A stretch of 64,000 bases of DNA from M1-B18 sp048264125. Its GTDB lineage: Bacteria > Bacillota > Clostridia > Peptostreptococcales > Natronincolaceae. This document shows positions 7,622 to 16,933 of the stretch, piece by piece. Under the pieces are notes generated by a model that was not told the DNA's origin, did no database searches, and was given only the letters and a program-made list of their open reading frames with translations. The stretch covers positions 1-64,000 of the forward strand of contig JBLXDM010000007.1 of NCBI GenBank assembly GCA_048264125.1. Reading direction: 5' to 3'. Position 1 is the stretch's first letter; each line of letters begins with the position of its first letter. The translations under genes were made by a program, and so were the position numbers.

Positions 7622-8779
7622 ATGGAGGTTTATTTAGATAATGCCGCCACTACTCCTGTTAAGGAGGAGGTTGTTCAGGCGGTGGTCAGAGCATTGGAAA
7701 GGGAGTATGGAAATCCTTCCTCATTACATAGAAAGGGCGTAGAGGTGGAAAAGAGCATAAAGGCCATCAGAAGGTCTTTAGCTAAGGCATTGGGCTGTAC
7801 AGAGCAGGAGCTTTACTTTACCTCAGGAGGCACTGAGGCCAACAATATAGCAATACGTGGCATTGCAGAGGCCTACAAACGGGCCGGGAAGCATATTATA
7901 ACCACAAAAATAGAGCATCCCTCCGTATTAAATACCTTCAAGGAGCTGGAGGCTAAGGGCTACGAGGTGACTTATCTTAATGTCGACGGCAGAGGCTTTA
8001 TCTCCCTGGAGGAGCTGTCCGAAAGTATCAGGCCCGACACAATACTGGTCAGTATAATGCAGGTCAACAACGAGGTGGGCAGCATTCAGCCAGTGGCAGA
8101 GGCAGGAAGGCTGATAAAGCAAAAAAATAAGCAGGCACTATTTCATGTGGATGCAATACAGGCCTTTGGAAAGCTGATCTACAAGCTGGAGGATATGCAG
8201 GTGGACAGCCTCTCCATAAGTGGGCATAAAATTCATGCCCCAAAGGGAATAGGGGCCCTATATATAAGAAAAGATACCAAAATTGCCCCCATAGTAACAG
8301 GCGGGGGGCAGGAAATGGGCCTTCGTGTAGGAACTGAAAACGTACCGGGAATTTATGGCCTAGGTGCAGCTGTTGAACTTATTGCAAAGGACCGACAGCT
8401 GTATATAGACAGGCTTGTGGAGGCCAAGGCGTATTTTTTATCAGGGCTAAGGGACAATGTTGAGGATATTCACGTACTGAGTCCACTAGAGGATAATTTT
8501 GCCCCCCATATTATAGCCGTTTCCTTTTTAGGTGTAAAGAGTGAGGTGCTGCTCCATAGCCTGGAGCAGGAAGAGGTCTATGTTTCCTCAGGCTCTGCCT
8601 GCTCATCAAAGAAGAAGGGCTTTAGTCATGTGTTAACAGCCATGAAGCTTAAGGAAGCAGTAATAGACAGCACTATAAGGTTCAGCATCAGCGATAGGAC
8701 TACTGCTGAAGAGCTGGACTATGCAATAGATAAAATAATAAAGCAGGTTACTCTGCTGCGAAGGATAATGAAGAGGTGA
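7622..8779 (+). CDS. Cysteine desulfurase (NifS/IscS family, ThiI partner)
   Basis: A PLP enzyme of 385 residues that takes sulfur from cysteine as an enzyme persulfide. Visible motifs are DNAATTP at the N-terminus, the PLP-binding TSGGTEANN, HVDAIQAFGK, the Schiff-base lysine in SGHKIHAPKG and the catalytic cysteine loop SSGSACSSKKKG. It is followed 6 nt later by thiI, as nifZ-thiI are in Bacillus, so it most likely supplies sulfur for tRNA 4-thiouridine rather than general Fe-S assembly. ATG start with GAAGGTGA upstream. The operon-specific role is inferred from context. Confidence 0.93.
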   Translation: MEVYLDNAATTPVKEEVVQAVVRALEREYGNPSSLHRKGVEVEKSIKAIRRSLAKALGCTEQELYFTSGGTEANNIAIRGIAEAYKRAGKHIITTKIEHPSVLNTFKELEAKGYEVTYLNVDGRGFISLEELSESIRPDTILVSIMQVNNEVGSIQPVAEAGRLIKQKNKQALFHVDAIQAFGKLIYKLEDMQVDSLSISGHKIHAPKGIGALYIRKDTKIAPIVTGGGQEMGLRVGTENVPGIYGLGAAVELIAKDRQLYIDRLVEAKAYFLSGLRDNVEDIHVLSPLEDNFAPHIIAVSFLGVKSEVLLHSLEQEEVYVSSGSACSSKKKGFSHVLTAMKLKEAVIDSTIRFSISDRTTAEELDYAIDKIIKQVTLLRRIMKR

Positions 8780-8785
8780 TATGAT

Positions 8786-9955
8786 TTGGAAAAGATAATA
8801 GTGATACGTTATGGAGAAATCATGCTGAAGGGTGATAATAAGCGATTTTTTGAGGATAAGCTGGTAAAGCATATAAGGCATGCGGTAAGTGACTTAGGAA
8901 AACTAAAGATATATAAGAAGGACAGCAGAATATATATAGATGTTGAGGATTACAGTGAAAAGCAGATCATTGATAGAGTAAGGAAGGTTTTTGGTGTTGC
9001 CTTAATTAGTGTAGCCAAAAGATTTCCTGTCGATTTTGATGTCATTAAGCAGGTGGCATTGGAGGAGCTAAGGGAGCAGATCAGTCTGCATCAATATAAG
9101 AGCTTTAAGGTGGACAGTAAAAGGGTGGATAAGAAATTCCCTCTGACCTCGCCTGAAATAAGCAAGGAGATCGGCGGCTACCTACTGCAAAATCAAGAGG
9201 ATATCAAGGTTGATGTTCATAAGCCTGAGGTTACAATTTATGTTGAGGTAAGGGACGAGGCATTTGTCTTTGCGGATAAAATTCATGGTCTTGGAGGACT
9301 GCCTATAGGCACCAATGGTAAGGCGCTATTGCTGCTTTCCGGCGGCATAGACAGCCCTGTAGCAGGCTGGATGGTTGGTAAGCGGGGCGTAGAGGTGGAG
9401 GCGGTTCATTTTCATAGCTATCCCTTTACCAGTGAAAGGGCAAAGGAGAAGGTTCTGGATCTGGCAAAAATCATCTCTGTTTACGTTGGGAAGTTTAAGC
9501 TGTACTCAGTGAATCTTTTGCCGATTCAGCAGGAGATAAATGAAAAATGCCCTGAGGAGGAAATGACAATCCTCTCCAGACGCTTTATGATGCGGATTGC
9601 TGAGGCCATAGCTGAGAAAAAGGCCTTCAATGCATTAATAACAGGAGAGAGCATAGGGCAGGTGGCAAGTCAGACGGTGGAGAGCCTGCATGTAACTAAT
9701 TCTGCAGTATCCTTGCCGGTATTTAGACCCCTTATAGCAATGGATAAGGTGGACATTATAGAATTAGCAAAAAAGATAGGCACCTTTGAAACCTCAATAC
9801 TACCCTTTGAGGATTGCTGCACGGTATTTTTGCCTAAGCGACCAATAACCAAGCCCCGACTGGAAAAAATTCTAAAGTCCGAGGAAAAGCTAGAGGCACA
9901 GAGGCTCATTGATGAGGCCCTGGAAAATATGGAGATCGAAGAAATCACATTATAG
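8786..9955 (+). CDS. thiI: tRNA 4-thiouridine synthase ThiI
   Basis: The protein (389 residues) transfers sulfur to U8 of tRNAs. It has the N-terminal ferredoxin-like and THUMP regions (about 1-165) and the PP-loop ATP pyrophosphatase motif LLSGGIDSPVAGWM at about 182-195. The C-terminal CCTVFLPKRPITKPRLEKI block is typical of ThiI. No rhodanese domain is present, as in most Firmicutes, so persulfide must come directly from the upstream desulfurase. The start is TTG with AGGTGA upstream. Confidence 0.95.
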   Translation: MEKIIVIRYGEIMLKGDNKRFFEDKLVKHIRHAVSDLGKLKIYKKDSRIYIDVEDYSEKQIIDRVRKVFGVALISVAKRFPVDFDVIKQVALEELREQISLHQYKSFKVDSKRVDKKFPLTSPEISKEIGGYLLQNQEDIKVDVHKPEVTIYVEVRDEAFVFADKIHGLGGLPIGTNGKALLLLSGGIDSPVAGWMVGKRGVEVEAVHFHSYPFTSERAKEKVLDLAKIISVYVGKFKLYSVNLLPIQQEINEKCPEEEMTILSRRFMMRIAEAIAEKKAFNALITGESIGQVASQTVESLHVTNSAVSLPVFRPLIAMDKVDIIELAKKIGTFETSILPFEDCCTVFLPKRPITKPRLEKILKSEEKLEAQRLIDEALENMEIEEITL

Positions 9956-9982
9956 ATAAGATTGTAAAAGGGAGGAATTATA

Positions 9983-10471
9983 ATGGAGCATACAGAGGAA
10001 TTTACGCATTTTAATGATGCTGGTAGAGCAAAGATGGTAGAGGTGGGAGAGAAGCTGAATACCCGCAGAGAGGCTGTGGCAACCGGCAGCATCTATATGA
10101 AGGCCGAGACCTTAAAAAGGATAATTGACAAAAGCATAAGCAAGGGAGATGTGCTGGCGGTTTCTCAGGTGGCAGGAATTATGGCAGCCAAAAAGACCAG
10201 TGACCTTATACCAATGTGCCATAATATATTACTTACGGGAGCCGATATTAATTTTGATATAGACGAAAAGAACGATAGAATCGGTATTGAAGCTGTGGTA
10301 AGAACTACAGGAAAAACAGGTGTTGAGATAGAGGCTCTAAATGCAGTCTCTACAGCGGCTTTGACCATATATGATATGTGTAAGGCAGTGGATAGAGGTA
10401 TGACGATTACAGACATTAAGCTGGTTAAGAAGACCGGCGGTAAATCAGGGGACTTTGTAAGGGAAGAATAG
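9983..10471 (+). CDS. moaC: Cyclic pyranopterin monophosphate synthase MoaC
   Basis: This protein acts in the second part of the first step of molybdenum cofactor synthesis, forming cPMP from the MoaA product. The 162 residues include the signature blocks REAVATGSI, DLIPMCHNI and EIEALNAVSTAALTIYDMCKAVD with the catalytic lysine region KLVKKTGGKSG. It follows thiI by 27 nt with a GGGAGG site, so it is probably the last gene of that operon. It provides cofactor for the molybdenum hydroxylase encoded just downstream. Confidence 0.95.
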   Translation: MEHTEEFTHFNDAGRAKMVEVGEKLNTRREAVATGSIYMKAETLKRIIDKSISKGDVLAVSQVAGIMAAKKTSDLIPMCHNILLTGADINFDIDEKNDRIGIEAVVRTTGKTGVEIEALNAVSTAALTIYDMCKAVDRGMTITDIKLVKKTGGKSGDFVREE

Positions 10472-10507
10472 AATAATCAGCACCTCGATAAAGGTATATT
10501 AACTAAG

Positions 10508-10539
10508 ACAGGTAGTCGCTTATTGACTATCTGTTTTTT
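10508..10539 (+). terminator. Terminator after moaC
   Basis: ACAGGTAGTC (10508-10517) pairs with GACTATCTGT (10525-10534), including one G-T pair, followed by a T run. Confidence 0.85.
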
Positions 10540-10948
10540 GTATGTAAATTAACTTGTATATAAATTAACAATCTAGGCGGATAGTGCTAAGGAAAATTCT
10601 ATAAAAATTTATTATGTTTGCAGGAGAAATAATTGAGTATTTAAATAATAAAGGAAATCGCTGATTAGGGAACTTGTGTAATTCATACAAAAGTATATGG
10701 GCTTTTTTATTAATTTAAACTAATTCATACAATCTATAAATATTGTATAGTAATATTAAGGCAAAGCTGATGAAATATTTTGATTATTTGCTTGTACATA
10801 TTGGATAATCATAAATAGTGTGATACATCTATTGAAGCTTAGCCAAATAAGCCGTATACTTAATAATAAGGAATGAAATTTTTAGATTGATATATAATTA
10901 TCAAAAATATAAATTAACATCAGAATCTATTATACAAGGAGGTTTGCT
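10540..10948 (+). promoter_or_regulatory. AT-rich leader/operator region of the molybdenum hydroxylase operon
   Basis: This 400-bp gap has no convincing gene. It holds two exact copies of TAATTCATACAA (10679-10690 and 10721-10732) spaced 42 bp apart, about four helical turns, which could be operator sites. TTGATA (10887-10892), a 17-nt spacer and TAAATT (10910-10915) form a possible promoter. Its -35 box is the left arm of an inverted repeat TTGATA/TATCAA ending at 10904. I see no riboswitch of a known class. Confidence 0.4.
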
Positions 10949-11803
10949 ATGTTAAGTAAATTTGATTATCTTAGGCCTAAAACCCTTGAAGAGGCCCTAA
11001 ATTATTTAAGCGAGAAGGACGGCGCAAGAATACTTGCAGGTGGAACTGATATAATGGTGCTGCTGCGCCGGAACATTGAAGGCATCAAGCATATCGTTGA
11101 TATTAAGGACATACCGGAAACAAACCGATTGGAGCATGTAGAGGGGGAAGGGCTCTTTATTGGCGCTTCAATCAATGTAAATCAGGTGGCAGAGGCAGAG
11201 GCTGTAAAATCAAAATATAAGGCCCTCAGTGAGGCTGCTAACTCTCTTGCTTCCTATCAATTGAGAAATAGAGCCACCTTGGTTGGAAATATATGCAATG
11301 CTTCCCCGGGAGCTGATCTGGCAGGCCCCTTGCTGGTATTTGAGGCCTTGGTTGAGATCGCAGGCCCTAACGGCAGACGGAGAGTAAAAATCAATGAATT
11401 TTTTACAGGAGTAAAGAAAACTGTCCTTCAAAGGGATGAAATTGTTCTGGGTGTATTGCTACCAGAGGTGCAAACGGGTGATAAGAGCAAATATTTAAAA
11501 CAGGCAAGATTAAAGGGGCATGATTTGGCTACAGTGGGGGTTGCTATAAGAATAGATGCAGCTAACAAGCCCTATATCGCTATGGCTGCTGTTGCACCAA
11601 CGCCCATTAGACTCTCCAAGCTGGAGGAGGAATTGGCTGCTAAGGGATTATCTGCTGAGGCGGCTCTATGGGCTGAAAAAGAGGTACGCAGTCATATTAA
11701 ACCGATATCTGATGTCCGATCCTCTGCCGAATATCGTCTGCATGCGGCAGGTGTTCTATTAAAGCAGGGATTGCTGGAGCTATTAAAAAAGGAGGGTAAC
11801 TAA
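10949..11803 (+). CDS. Molybdenum hydroxylase FAD-binding subunit (xanthine dehydrogenase/CoxM family)
   Basis: The 284-residue medium subunit has the FAD-binding signatures ARILAGGTDIM (about 30-40) and a TLVGNICNASPGADLAGPLL block (about 109-128), plus the C-terminal CO-dehydrogenase flavoprotein domain. It passes electrons from the Fe-S subunit to FAD and the final acceptor. It starts the three-gene set in the order FAD, Fe-S, Mo, with an ideal AAGGAGG site. The substrate (xanthine, another purine or an aldehyde) cannot be told from this subunit. Confidence 0.9.
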   Translation: MLSKFDYLRPKTLEEALNYLSEKDGARILAGGTDIMVLLRRNIEGIKHIVDIKDIPETNRLEHVEGEGLFIGASINVNQVAEAEAVKSKYKALSEAANSLASYQLRNRATLVGNICNASPGADLAGPLLVFEALVEIAGPNGRRRVKINEFFTGVKKTVLQRDEIVLGVLLPEVQTGDKSKYLKQARLKGHDLATVGVAIRIDAANKPYIAMAAVAPTPIRLSKLEEELAAKGLSAEAALWAEKEVRSHIKPISDVRSSAEYRLHAAGVLLKQGLLELLKKEGN

Positions 11804-11804
11804 A

Positions 11805-12353
11805 ATGTGCGAGGTGCATAAAAATAATTGCTTTATACATGTTCCTTCCGGTATGCAGCCTATAGCACTGAGCTGCACTGTCAACGGTGAAGCTGTTGCT
11901 GCGATGGTGGACCCTACAATGACCCTATTAAACTTTCTTCGCTCTGAGCTGAAGCTTTTTGGAACTAAGGAGGGCTGCGGTGAGGGTGAATGTGGTGCCT
12001 GCACCATCATAATGAACGGTGTGGCGGTGAATTCCTGTCTGATATTAGCGGCAGAGGTTGAGGGTGCCGTTATTATTACAGTAGAAGGTCTGGCTCAAGG
12101 GGATAAAATTTCTATTCTTCAGGAGGAGTTTATAGAAAAGGATGCTTTGCAATGTGGCTTCTGTACGCCTGGTATGCTGATGTCGGCTCGTGCGCTGCTG
12201 GACAGGATTCCGAATCCTACAGTTGATGAGGTAAAGGAGGCGATTGCAGGTAATTTCTGCAGGTGTACTGGATATTTTTCAATTATTGATGCAGTTATGG
12301 CTACAGCAGCAAGGGAAAGAAGGGAGCTGAAAAATGATGGAACAGCAATATAG
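11805..12353 (+). CDS. Molybdenum hydroxylase 2Fe-2S subunit (CoxS/XdhC type)
   Basis: The 182-residue small subunit has a plant-type ferredoxin cluster (CGEGECGACTIIMNG with a later C) and a second 2Fe-2S domain (QCGFCTPGM and GNFCRCTGY). An extra 25 or so N-terminal residues precede the usual start (near MQPIALSCTVNG). The upstream ATG is kept because GGAGGG lies just before it, while the internal ATG has no ribosome site. It begins 1 nt after the FAD subunit stop and overlaps the Mo subunit by 20 nt, indicating translational coupling. Confidence 0.92.
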   Translation: MCEVHKNNCFIHVPSGMQPIALSCTVNGEAVAAMVDPTMTLLNFLRSELKLFGTKEGCGEGECGACTIIMNGVAVNSCLILAAEVEGAVIITVEGLAQGDKISILQEEFIEKDALQCGFCTPGMLMSARALLDRIPNPTVDEVKEAIAGNFCRCTGYFSIIDAVMATAARERRELKNDGTAI

Positions 12354-14691
12354 ACATATAGGCAAGCCCTATAATCGTAAAGAGGCACAGGAAAAGGTAA
12401 CCGGTCAGGCTATTTATACCCATGACATGGAGCTGCCGGGAATGCTTCATGCAAAATGCCTTCATTCTCCCTATGCAAAGGCCAAAATTCTGTCTATAGA
12501 TGCTAGCGAGGCAAGGGCGCTTCCGGGTGTTAAGGCGGTGCTATTAGGCGAGGATGCCCCCTATCTTTTAGGTCTATACATGGTGGATAAGCGAATCATT
12601 GCTAAGGGAGAGGTTCGATATCAAGGAGAGGTTGTGGCGGCTGTAGCGGCTGTAGACGAAGCAACCGCAGAAAGAGCAATTTCCTTAATAAAGGTTGAAT
12701 ATGAGGAGCTTCCGGCTGTTCATACAATAGATGAGGCTTTAGAGGGTAAAATCCTGGTGCACGAGGATATCAATGAGCTGGAGTATATGCAGGGGGTATT
12801 TTTCCCGCAGCCGGATTCTAATATCGCCAGCTGGAATAAGACGAAAAAGGGAGATATTAAGAAGGGCTTTGAGGAGGCAGAGGCTATCATAGAGAATGAG
12901 CTTTCACTGCCAGCAGTTGCTCATGTTCCGATGGAGACCCATGTGACGATAGCACAGGCGGACCCGTATTCAAGTAAAATAAAAATATGGTCCTCTGCAC
13001 AGTCTCCCTTTGCAGTTAGACAGCTGCTGGCTAAATCCTTTGGCATTCATAAATCCGATGTGCATGTCATCGTACCCTATGTAGGAGGAGGCTTTGGCGG
13101 CAAGGCCGGCATACATCTGGAGCCACTGGTTACCTTATTATCCAAGGCAGCCAAGGGCCGTCCTGTAAAGCTGAAGGCCACTAGGGAGGAAGAATTCAAT
13201 CAATTGCCTACCCGTGCAGGCATGAGGGGCAGGATTAAAACCGGGGTTAAGCTGGACGGTACCATTACAGCTATGGAGGTATATTATGACTGGGACAGCG
13301 GTGCTTATGCCGACTATGGTGTCAATGTAGGTAAAGCAGCGGTTTACTCTGGGGCGGGACCCTATGAAATTCATAATATAGAGCTACACTCACGGACACT
13401 ATATACAAATAAGGTGTTTAGTACAGCCTACAGGGGCTTTGGTCATTTAGAAACCCACTGGACCATAGAGCGTCAGATGGATTTAATAGCCCAAAGGCTT
13501 GGCTTGGACCCCTATGAGGTTCGTATGAAAAACATATTGAGGCCCGGCTCCCGCACCCTGAGCGGGGAGCTCATATATGAAACCTCTGGAAGCCCCTCCG
13601 ACTGTCTAGAGGCTGTTGCCAAGGAAATAGGCTGGAGCGGCTATCAATCTGAGGAGGCTCGTGAGGCTCAGATGAAGACCGGCAAGGTAAGGGGCAAGGG
13701 CTTGGCTATGCTGCAGAAGGCCCCTGCAATGCCTAGCTACACCTCTACAGCTGCAATAATGCAGATGGATGAGGATGGAAGGATTAAGGTAATGATCGGT
13801 GCCATAGATATGGGACAGGGAGCTAATACCGTAATGGCACAGATTGCCGCAGAAGCCCTAGATGTTCCAATGGAAAATGTTGAGGTGGTATGGGAGGTTG
13901 ACACCAACAAGCATCCCTACGACTGGAACACAGTAGCCTCGAAGTTCACCTTTATGGGGGGCAATGCGATCAAGAAGGCCGCCAACAGCATGATCAAGCA
14001 AATGAAGGAGCTGACGGCACAGGTTCTGCGCTGCCATACCGACGAGCTGACTCATGGCGGAGGCTATATCTATCATGTGCATCACACCCACAGAAGAATT
14101 GCCTATGAAAAGCTTTCAAGGGGCTATGTCTATGAAAATGGAAATGGCATTGGCGGGCCACTAATTGCCCACGGCGTATATATGGCGGATGGACTAAGCA
14201 ATCTTCATCCAGAAACCGGGCAGGGTATGCCGGCTCTGGACTGGACCTTCGGTGCCCATGGTATAGAGCTGGAGGTTAACATAGAAACCGGAGAAATCAC
14301 TATAATGAAGGTGGCGTCTGCCTTTGATATCGGTCAGGTTATTAATAAGAAGCTGGTGGATGGTCAGGTAATGGGAGGGGTTCTGCAGGGAATTGGATCA
14401 GCAATACTAGAGGGCTATAAGTTTGCCCCTAATGGAAGGCTGATGAACTCATCCTTTACGGATAATAAAATACCAACGGCAAAGGATCTGCCAATGGAAA
14501 TTGTGCCTATATATATTGAAAACCCACAGACCGACGGACCCTATGGGGCCCGTGGCATTGGAGAGCATCCTATGATATCAGTACCCTCAGTCATCGGAAA
14601 TGCCCTCTACGATGCATTAGGCATTAATTTCTACAGACTTCCGCTGTCACCGGAAAATGTTGCCTTGGCTGTTGCAAATAAAAACCGATAA
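12334..14691 (+). CDS. Molybdenum hydroxylase large subunit (xanthine dehydrogenase/CoxL family)
   Basis: The 785-residue molybdopterin subunit binds the Mo cofactor and carries out substrate hydroxylation. Visible are the N-terminal a/b hammerhead domain (KVTGQAIYTHDMELPG), PYVGGGFGGKAG near 250, TAYRGFGHLETHW and the catalytic glutamate in RGIGEHPMIS near the C-terminus. The start is one of two adjacent ATGs inside the end of the Fe-S gene. With the MocA-like enzyme downstream, the cofactor is probably the cytidine dinucleotide or sulfurated form. A purine or aldehyde substrate is likely but not proven. Confidence 0.92.
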   Translation: MMEQQYRHIGKPYNRKEAQEKVTGQAIYTHDMELPGMLHAKCLHSPYAKAKILSIDASEARALPGVKAVLLGEDAPYLLGLYMVDKRIIAKGEVRYQGEVVAAVAAVDEATAERAISLIKVEYEELPAVHTIDEALEGKILVHEDINELEYMQGVFFPQPDSNIASWNKTKKGDIKKGFEEAEAIIENELSLPAVAHVPMETHVTIAQADPYSSKIKIWSSAQSPFAVRQLLAKSFGIHKSDVHVIVPYVGGGFGGKAGIHLEPLVTLLSKAAKGRPVKLKATREEEFNQLPTRAGMRGRIKTGVKLDGTITAMEVYYDWDSGAYADYGVNVGKAAVYSGAGPYEIHNIELHSRTLYTNKVFSTAYRGFGHLETHWTIERQMDLIAQRLGLDPYEVRMKNILRPGSRTLSGELIYETSGSPSDCLEAVAKEIGWSGYQSEEAREAQMKTGKVRGKGLAMLQKAPAMPSYTSTAAIMQMDEDGRIKVMIGAIDMGQGANTVMAQIAAEALDVPMENVEVVWEVDTNKHPYDWNTVASKFTFMGGNAIKKAANSMIKQMKELTAQVLRCHTDELTHGGGYIYHVHHTHRRIAYEKLSRGYVYENGNGIGGPLIAHGVYMADGLSNLHPETGQGMPALDWTFGAHGIELEVNIETGEITIMKVASAFDIGQVINKKLVDGQVMGGVLQGIGSAILEGYKFAPNGRLMNSSFTDNKIPTAKDLPMEIVPIYIENPQTDGPYGARGIGEHPMISVPSVIGNALYDALGINFYRLPLSPENVALAVANKNR

Positions 14692-14784
14692 ACGTATTGC
14701 TTAAGATTAACCACAGGTGCTGCCTTCTTCAGTATTAGATTGCAGCACCTGTAGGCTTATTTCAGCATAATGAGGTGGTGGTGG

Positions 14785-15390
14785 ATGAAGGTGGATAAAA
14801 AAAGACTGGCTGCGATAATCATAGCAGGGGGCTATTCCTCTAGGATGCACGCCTTTAAGCCCCTATTGCCATTGGGGGGCAAAACGGTTATTGAAAGGTC
14901 TATTGATAATTTTTTAGAGGCTGGAATTGGTGATATTTTAGTAGTCATAGGCTATAATGCTGATGGCCTTAGGGCAATATTGGATAAGAAGGGCATAGGA
15001 TGGGTCTACAATAAAAATTATATGGAGGGTATGTATTCATCAGTATGCACCGGAGTAGGAGCCCTTAAGGAGGATGTCGAGGGGGTATTCATACAGCCGG
15101 TAGATATACCCTTAGTTAAGGCGTCTACTCTTACGGAGCTTCGCGAGGCATTTTTTCAGGAGGGCGGAAAAATCATATTTCCTTCAATGGATTATAGAAG
15201 GGGACATCCACCACTTATTCCCAAAGCACTTTTCAAGAATATTCTTGAATACAAAGGCGAAGGTGGCCTAAAGGGCTTTTTCAAGGGCTATAAAGAGTAT
15301 GCGCATTATATTACTGTTGAGGATGAGGGCATACTTTTGGATATAGACACCTTCGAGGACTATCAAATGATTTGTAATAAATTTATATAG
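14785..15390 (+). CDS. MocA/MobA-like molybdenum cofactor nucleotidyltransferase
   Basis: A 201-residue NTP-transferase family protein. The N-terminal IIAGGYSSRMHAFKPLLPLGG binds nucleotide and QPVDIPLV supplies the metal-binding aspartate. Proteins like this attach CMP or GMP to molybdopterin for xanthine dehydrogenase-type enzymes. Its place directly after the Mo hydroxylase operon supports that. I prefer ATG 14785 to the ATG at 14770 because the GAGGTGG site lies between them. Confidence 0.85.
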   Translation: MKVDKKRLAAIIIAGGYSSRMHAFKPLLPLGGKTVIERSIDNFLEAGIGDILVVIGYNADGLRAILDKKGIGWVYNKNYMEGMYSSVCTGVGALKEDVEGVFIQPVDIPLVKASTLTELREAFFQEGGKIIFPSMDYRRGHPPLIPKALFKNILEYKGEGGLKGFFKGYKEYAHYITVEDEGILLDIDTFEDYQMICNKFI

Positions 15391-15399
15391 AATCCTTAA

Positions 15400-15530
15400 A
15401 TCTGTCATTCTGAGTGTAGGGAGGATTCTAGCATTTATGAGCTTAGAGATTTTTCTTTCACTTCGTTAATTTAGGACGTCAAAATCCGATTTTTTCAGTG
15501 GTTTAGGACGTTTTTTGTCACGTGTATAGG
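15400..15530. repeat. Remnant of a dispersed TGTCATTCTGAG-type intergenic repeat
   Basis: CTGTCATTCTGAG begins at about 15402, and its partner arm (GAGATTTTTCTTTCACTTCG) ends at about 15466. AGGACGT occurs twice downstream. Sequences built on GTCATTCTGAG and AAGAATCT are dispersed repeats in many Firmicutes. This copy is imperfect and no gene is inside. Confidence 0.35.
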
Positions 15531-15535
15531 ATCAT

Positions 15536-15573
15536 AATAAAACAGGTGGAAGGCTGCTTCCACCTGTTTTATT
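15536..15573. terminator. Bidirectional terminator, MocA-like gene/lplA
   Basis: A perfect 17-bp inverted repeat (15536-15552 with 15557-15573) has the core ACAGGTGGAAG, a GCTG loop, and A/T runs at both edges. It separates convergent genes. Confidence 0.9.
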
Positions 15574-15612
15574 GAGTATGAGTAGGTAACAAGAAATGCA
15601 AAAAAATAATTT

Positions 15613-15637
15613 GCAAAAAAGGACCGTCCCCTTTTGC
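15613..15637. repeat. Short GGACCGTCCCC imperfect inverted repeat
   Basis: GCAAAAAAGG and CCCCTTTTGC flank ACCGT. The phrase with GGGGACGGTCC on the minus strand recurs in intergenic repeats of clostridial genomes. It lies 10 nt from the lplA stop codon. Confidence 0.4.
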
Positions 15638-15646
15638 GTTCATGAT

Positions 15647-16639
15647 TTAATAAAACAAGCACTCAATTAAATCCTCTAGGGTAATAATGCCTAAATAATC
15701 ATGGAGCTCGAAGTCCTTTAGGGCTTCGTATATTTCAGACTCCTCATATCTTAAACCTATGATTTTATTTTCAAGCTCTGCTACATCTCTGCGGCTCAGG
15801 AAATCTCCATATATTTTAAGCTGATCTATAACACCCTTTGCAACATCAAAGCGGATATCTAATAGTCCACCGTCGAAGCGTTTTGATTTCTGAATAGTAA
15901 AATCTGGGGAATGACCATAGTTCCAATCCCAGGTGGCATATCGGGCCTCCATGATTTCATTGATTTTTTTGTAATCCTCCTCCGTCAGCACATATTCCTG
16001 ACCAAGGGAATCGAGGCCACTTTGAATATGCTGCAGCAGAAGGCTCTTAAATACATTGATATCGTATACCTCCTGTAAATAATCCGCTATATTTGTCACC
16101 CTGCTTCTTACTGATTTTATACCCTTCGAGGTGATTTTATCCATTCGTACCTTTAGGGCCTCACCAAGTCGAGTGAGCTCTGAGCTATAAAGCAAGGTGC
16201 CGTGGTGTAAAAGCCTGTCACGATAATAGTATTGGGCATTTCCTGAAAACTTCTTACCCTCTATGGTGATATCATTACGTCCGCTGAACTCAGCAGGAAC
16301 CCCCATTTCATTTAATGCTCTGATAACAGGCTCGGTGAACTTTTTGTAATTGCTGACATCCTTTTTATCATTATGTACGATGAAGGTGAAGTTCAAATTA
16401 CCAAAGTCATGATAAACGGCTCCACCACCGGATAGCCTTCTGACAACAGGGATACCGTTGTCCTTTACATACTGCTGATTGATCTCCTCTATGGTGTTTT
16501 GGTTTTTTCCTATTATGATTGAAGGTCTGTTCTGCCATAGAATGACATAGTCTTCCTTAGGATCAAGCTTCTTTAAAACATATTCCTCCAAAGCTAAATT
16601 AAAATGTGGATCGGTGCTGGTGTTGTTGATATTGATCAT
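15647..16639 (-). CDS. lplA: Lipoate-protein ligase A
   Basis: The 330-residue enzyme activates lipoate with ATP and attaches it to lipoyl domains (for example glycine cleavage H protein). Signatures are the N-terminal NTSTDPHFNLALEEYVL, RRLSGGGAVYHDFGNLNFTFI and GRNDITIEGKKFSGNAQY, plus the C-terminal accessory domain. I chose ATG 16639 because AGGGGG precedes it by seven bases; an in-frame ATG at 16660 lacks a site. No lipoyl-protein gene is nearby. Confidence 0.93.
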   Translation of the reverse strand: MININNTSTDPHFNLALEEYVLKKLDPKEDYVILWQNRPSIIIGKNQNTIEEINQQYVKDNGIPVVRRLSGGGAVYHDFGNLNFTFIVHNDKKDVSNYKKFTEPVIRALNEMGVPAEFSGRNDITIEGKKFSGNAQYYYRDRLLHHGTLLYSSELTRLGEALKVRMDKITSKGIKSVRSRVTNIADYLQEVYDINVFKSLLLQHIQSGLDSLGQEYVLTEEDYKKINEIMEARYATWDWNYGHSPDFTIQKSKRFDGGLLDIRFDVAKGVIDQLKIYGDFLSRRDVAELENKIIGLRYEESEIYEALKDFELHDYLGIITLEDLIECLFY

Positions 16640-16721
16640 TTGAAAACCCCCTAAGTGCATTTTAGTTAAATAATACCCTAAAACTATATTCTTTAATATG
16701 AATTTTTAGATATAATATAAA

Positions 16722-16906
16722 TGAGGAATTTCATATTACCAAGGAAGTGCATATATATATTTTAGTTTATACAAAGTTAAAGGTTTATCGCGCATTGTCT
16801 AGGGCTAATAACATTTAAAATTTAATAAATTAGCCCGCAGGACACTAAGCAGGAAACCTTTGACTTTGTATAAACATACACTTATCTTTATAATGCAATA
16901 TCCTCA
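16722..16906. repeat. MITE-like palindromic repeat, complete copy A (185 bp)
   Basis: Ends are TGAGGAATTTCAT (16722) and, inverted, TGCAATATCCTCA (16906). Inside are nested inverted repeats: TTTATACAAAGTTAAAGG near the left and its complement CCTTTGACTTTGTATAAA near the right, then GGGCTAAT/ATTAGCCC around the AT-rich centre. The reverse complement of 38425-38608 matches nearly all of it. The right arm holds TTGTAT (16866-16871), a 17-nt spacer and TATAAT (16889-16894), facing the glycosylase gene 28 nt downstream. Confidence 0.75.
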
Positions 16907-16933
16907 ATTAAAACAGAATTGGATGCGAACCAT

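Noticed and set aside
9670..10092. 140-codon minus-strand frame across thiI and moaC
   Set aside because: Serine-rich shadow frame with no start signal; both plus genes are certain.
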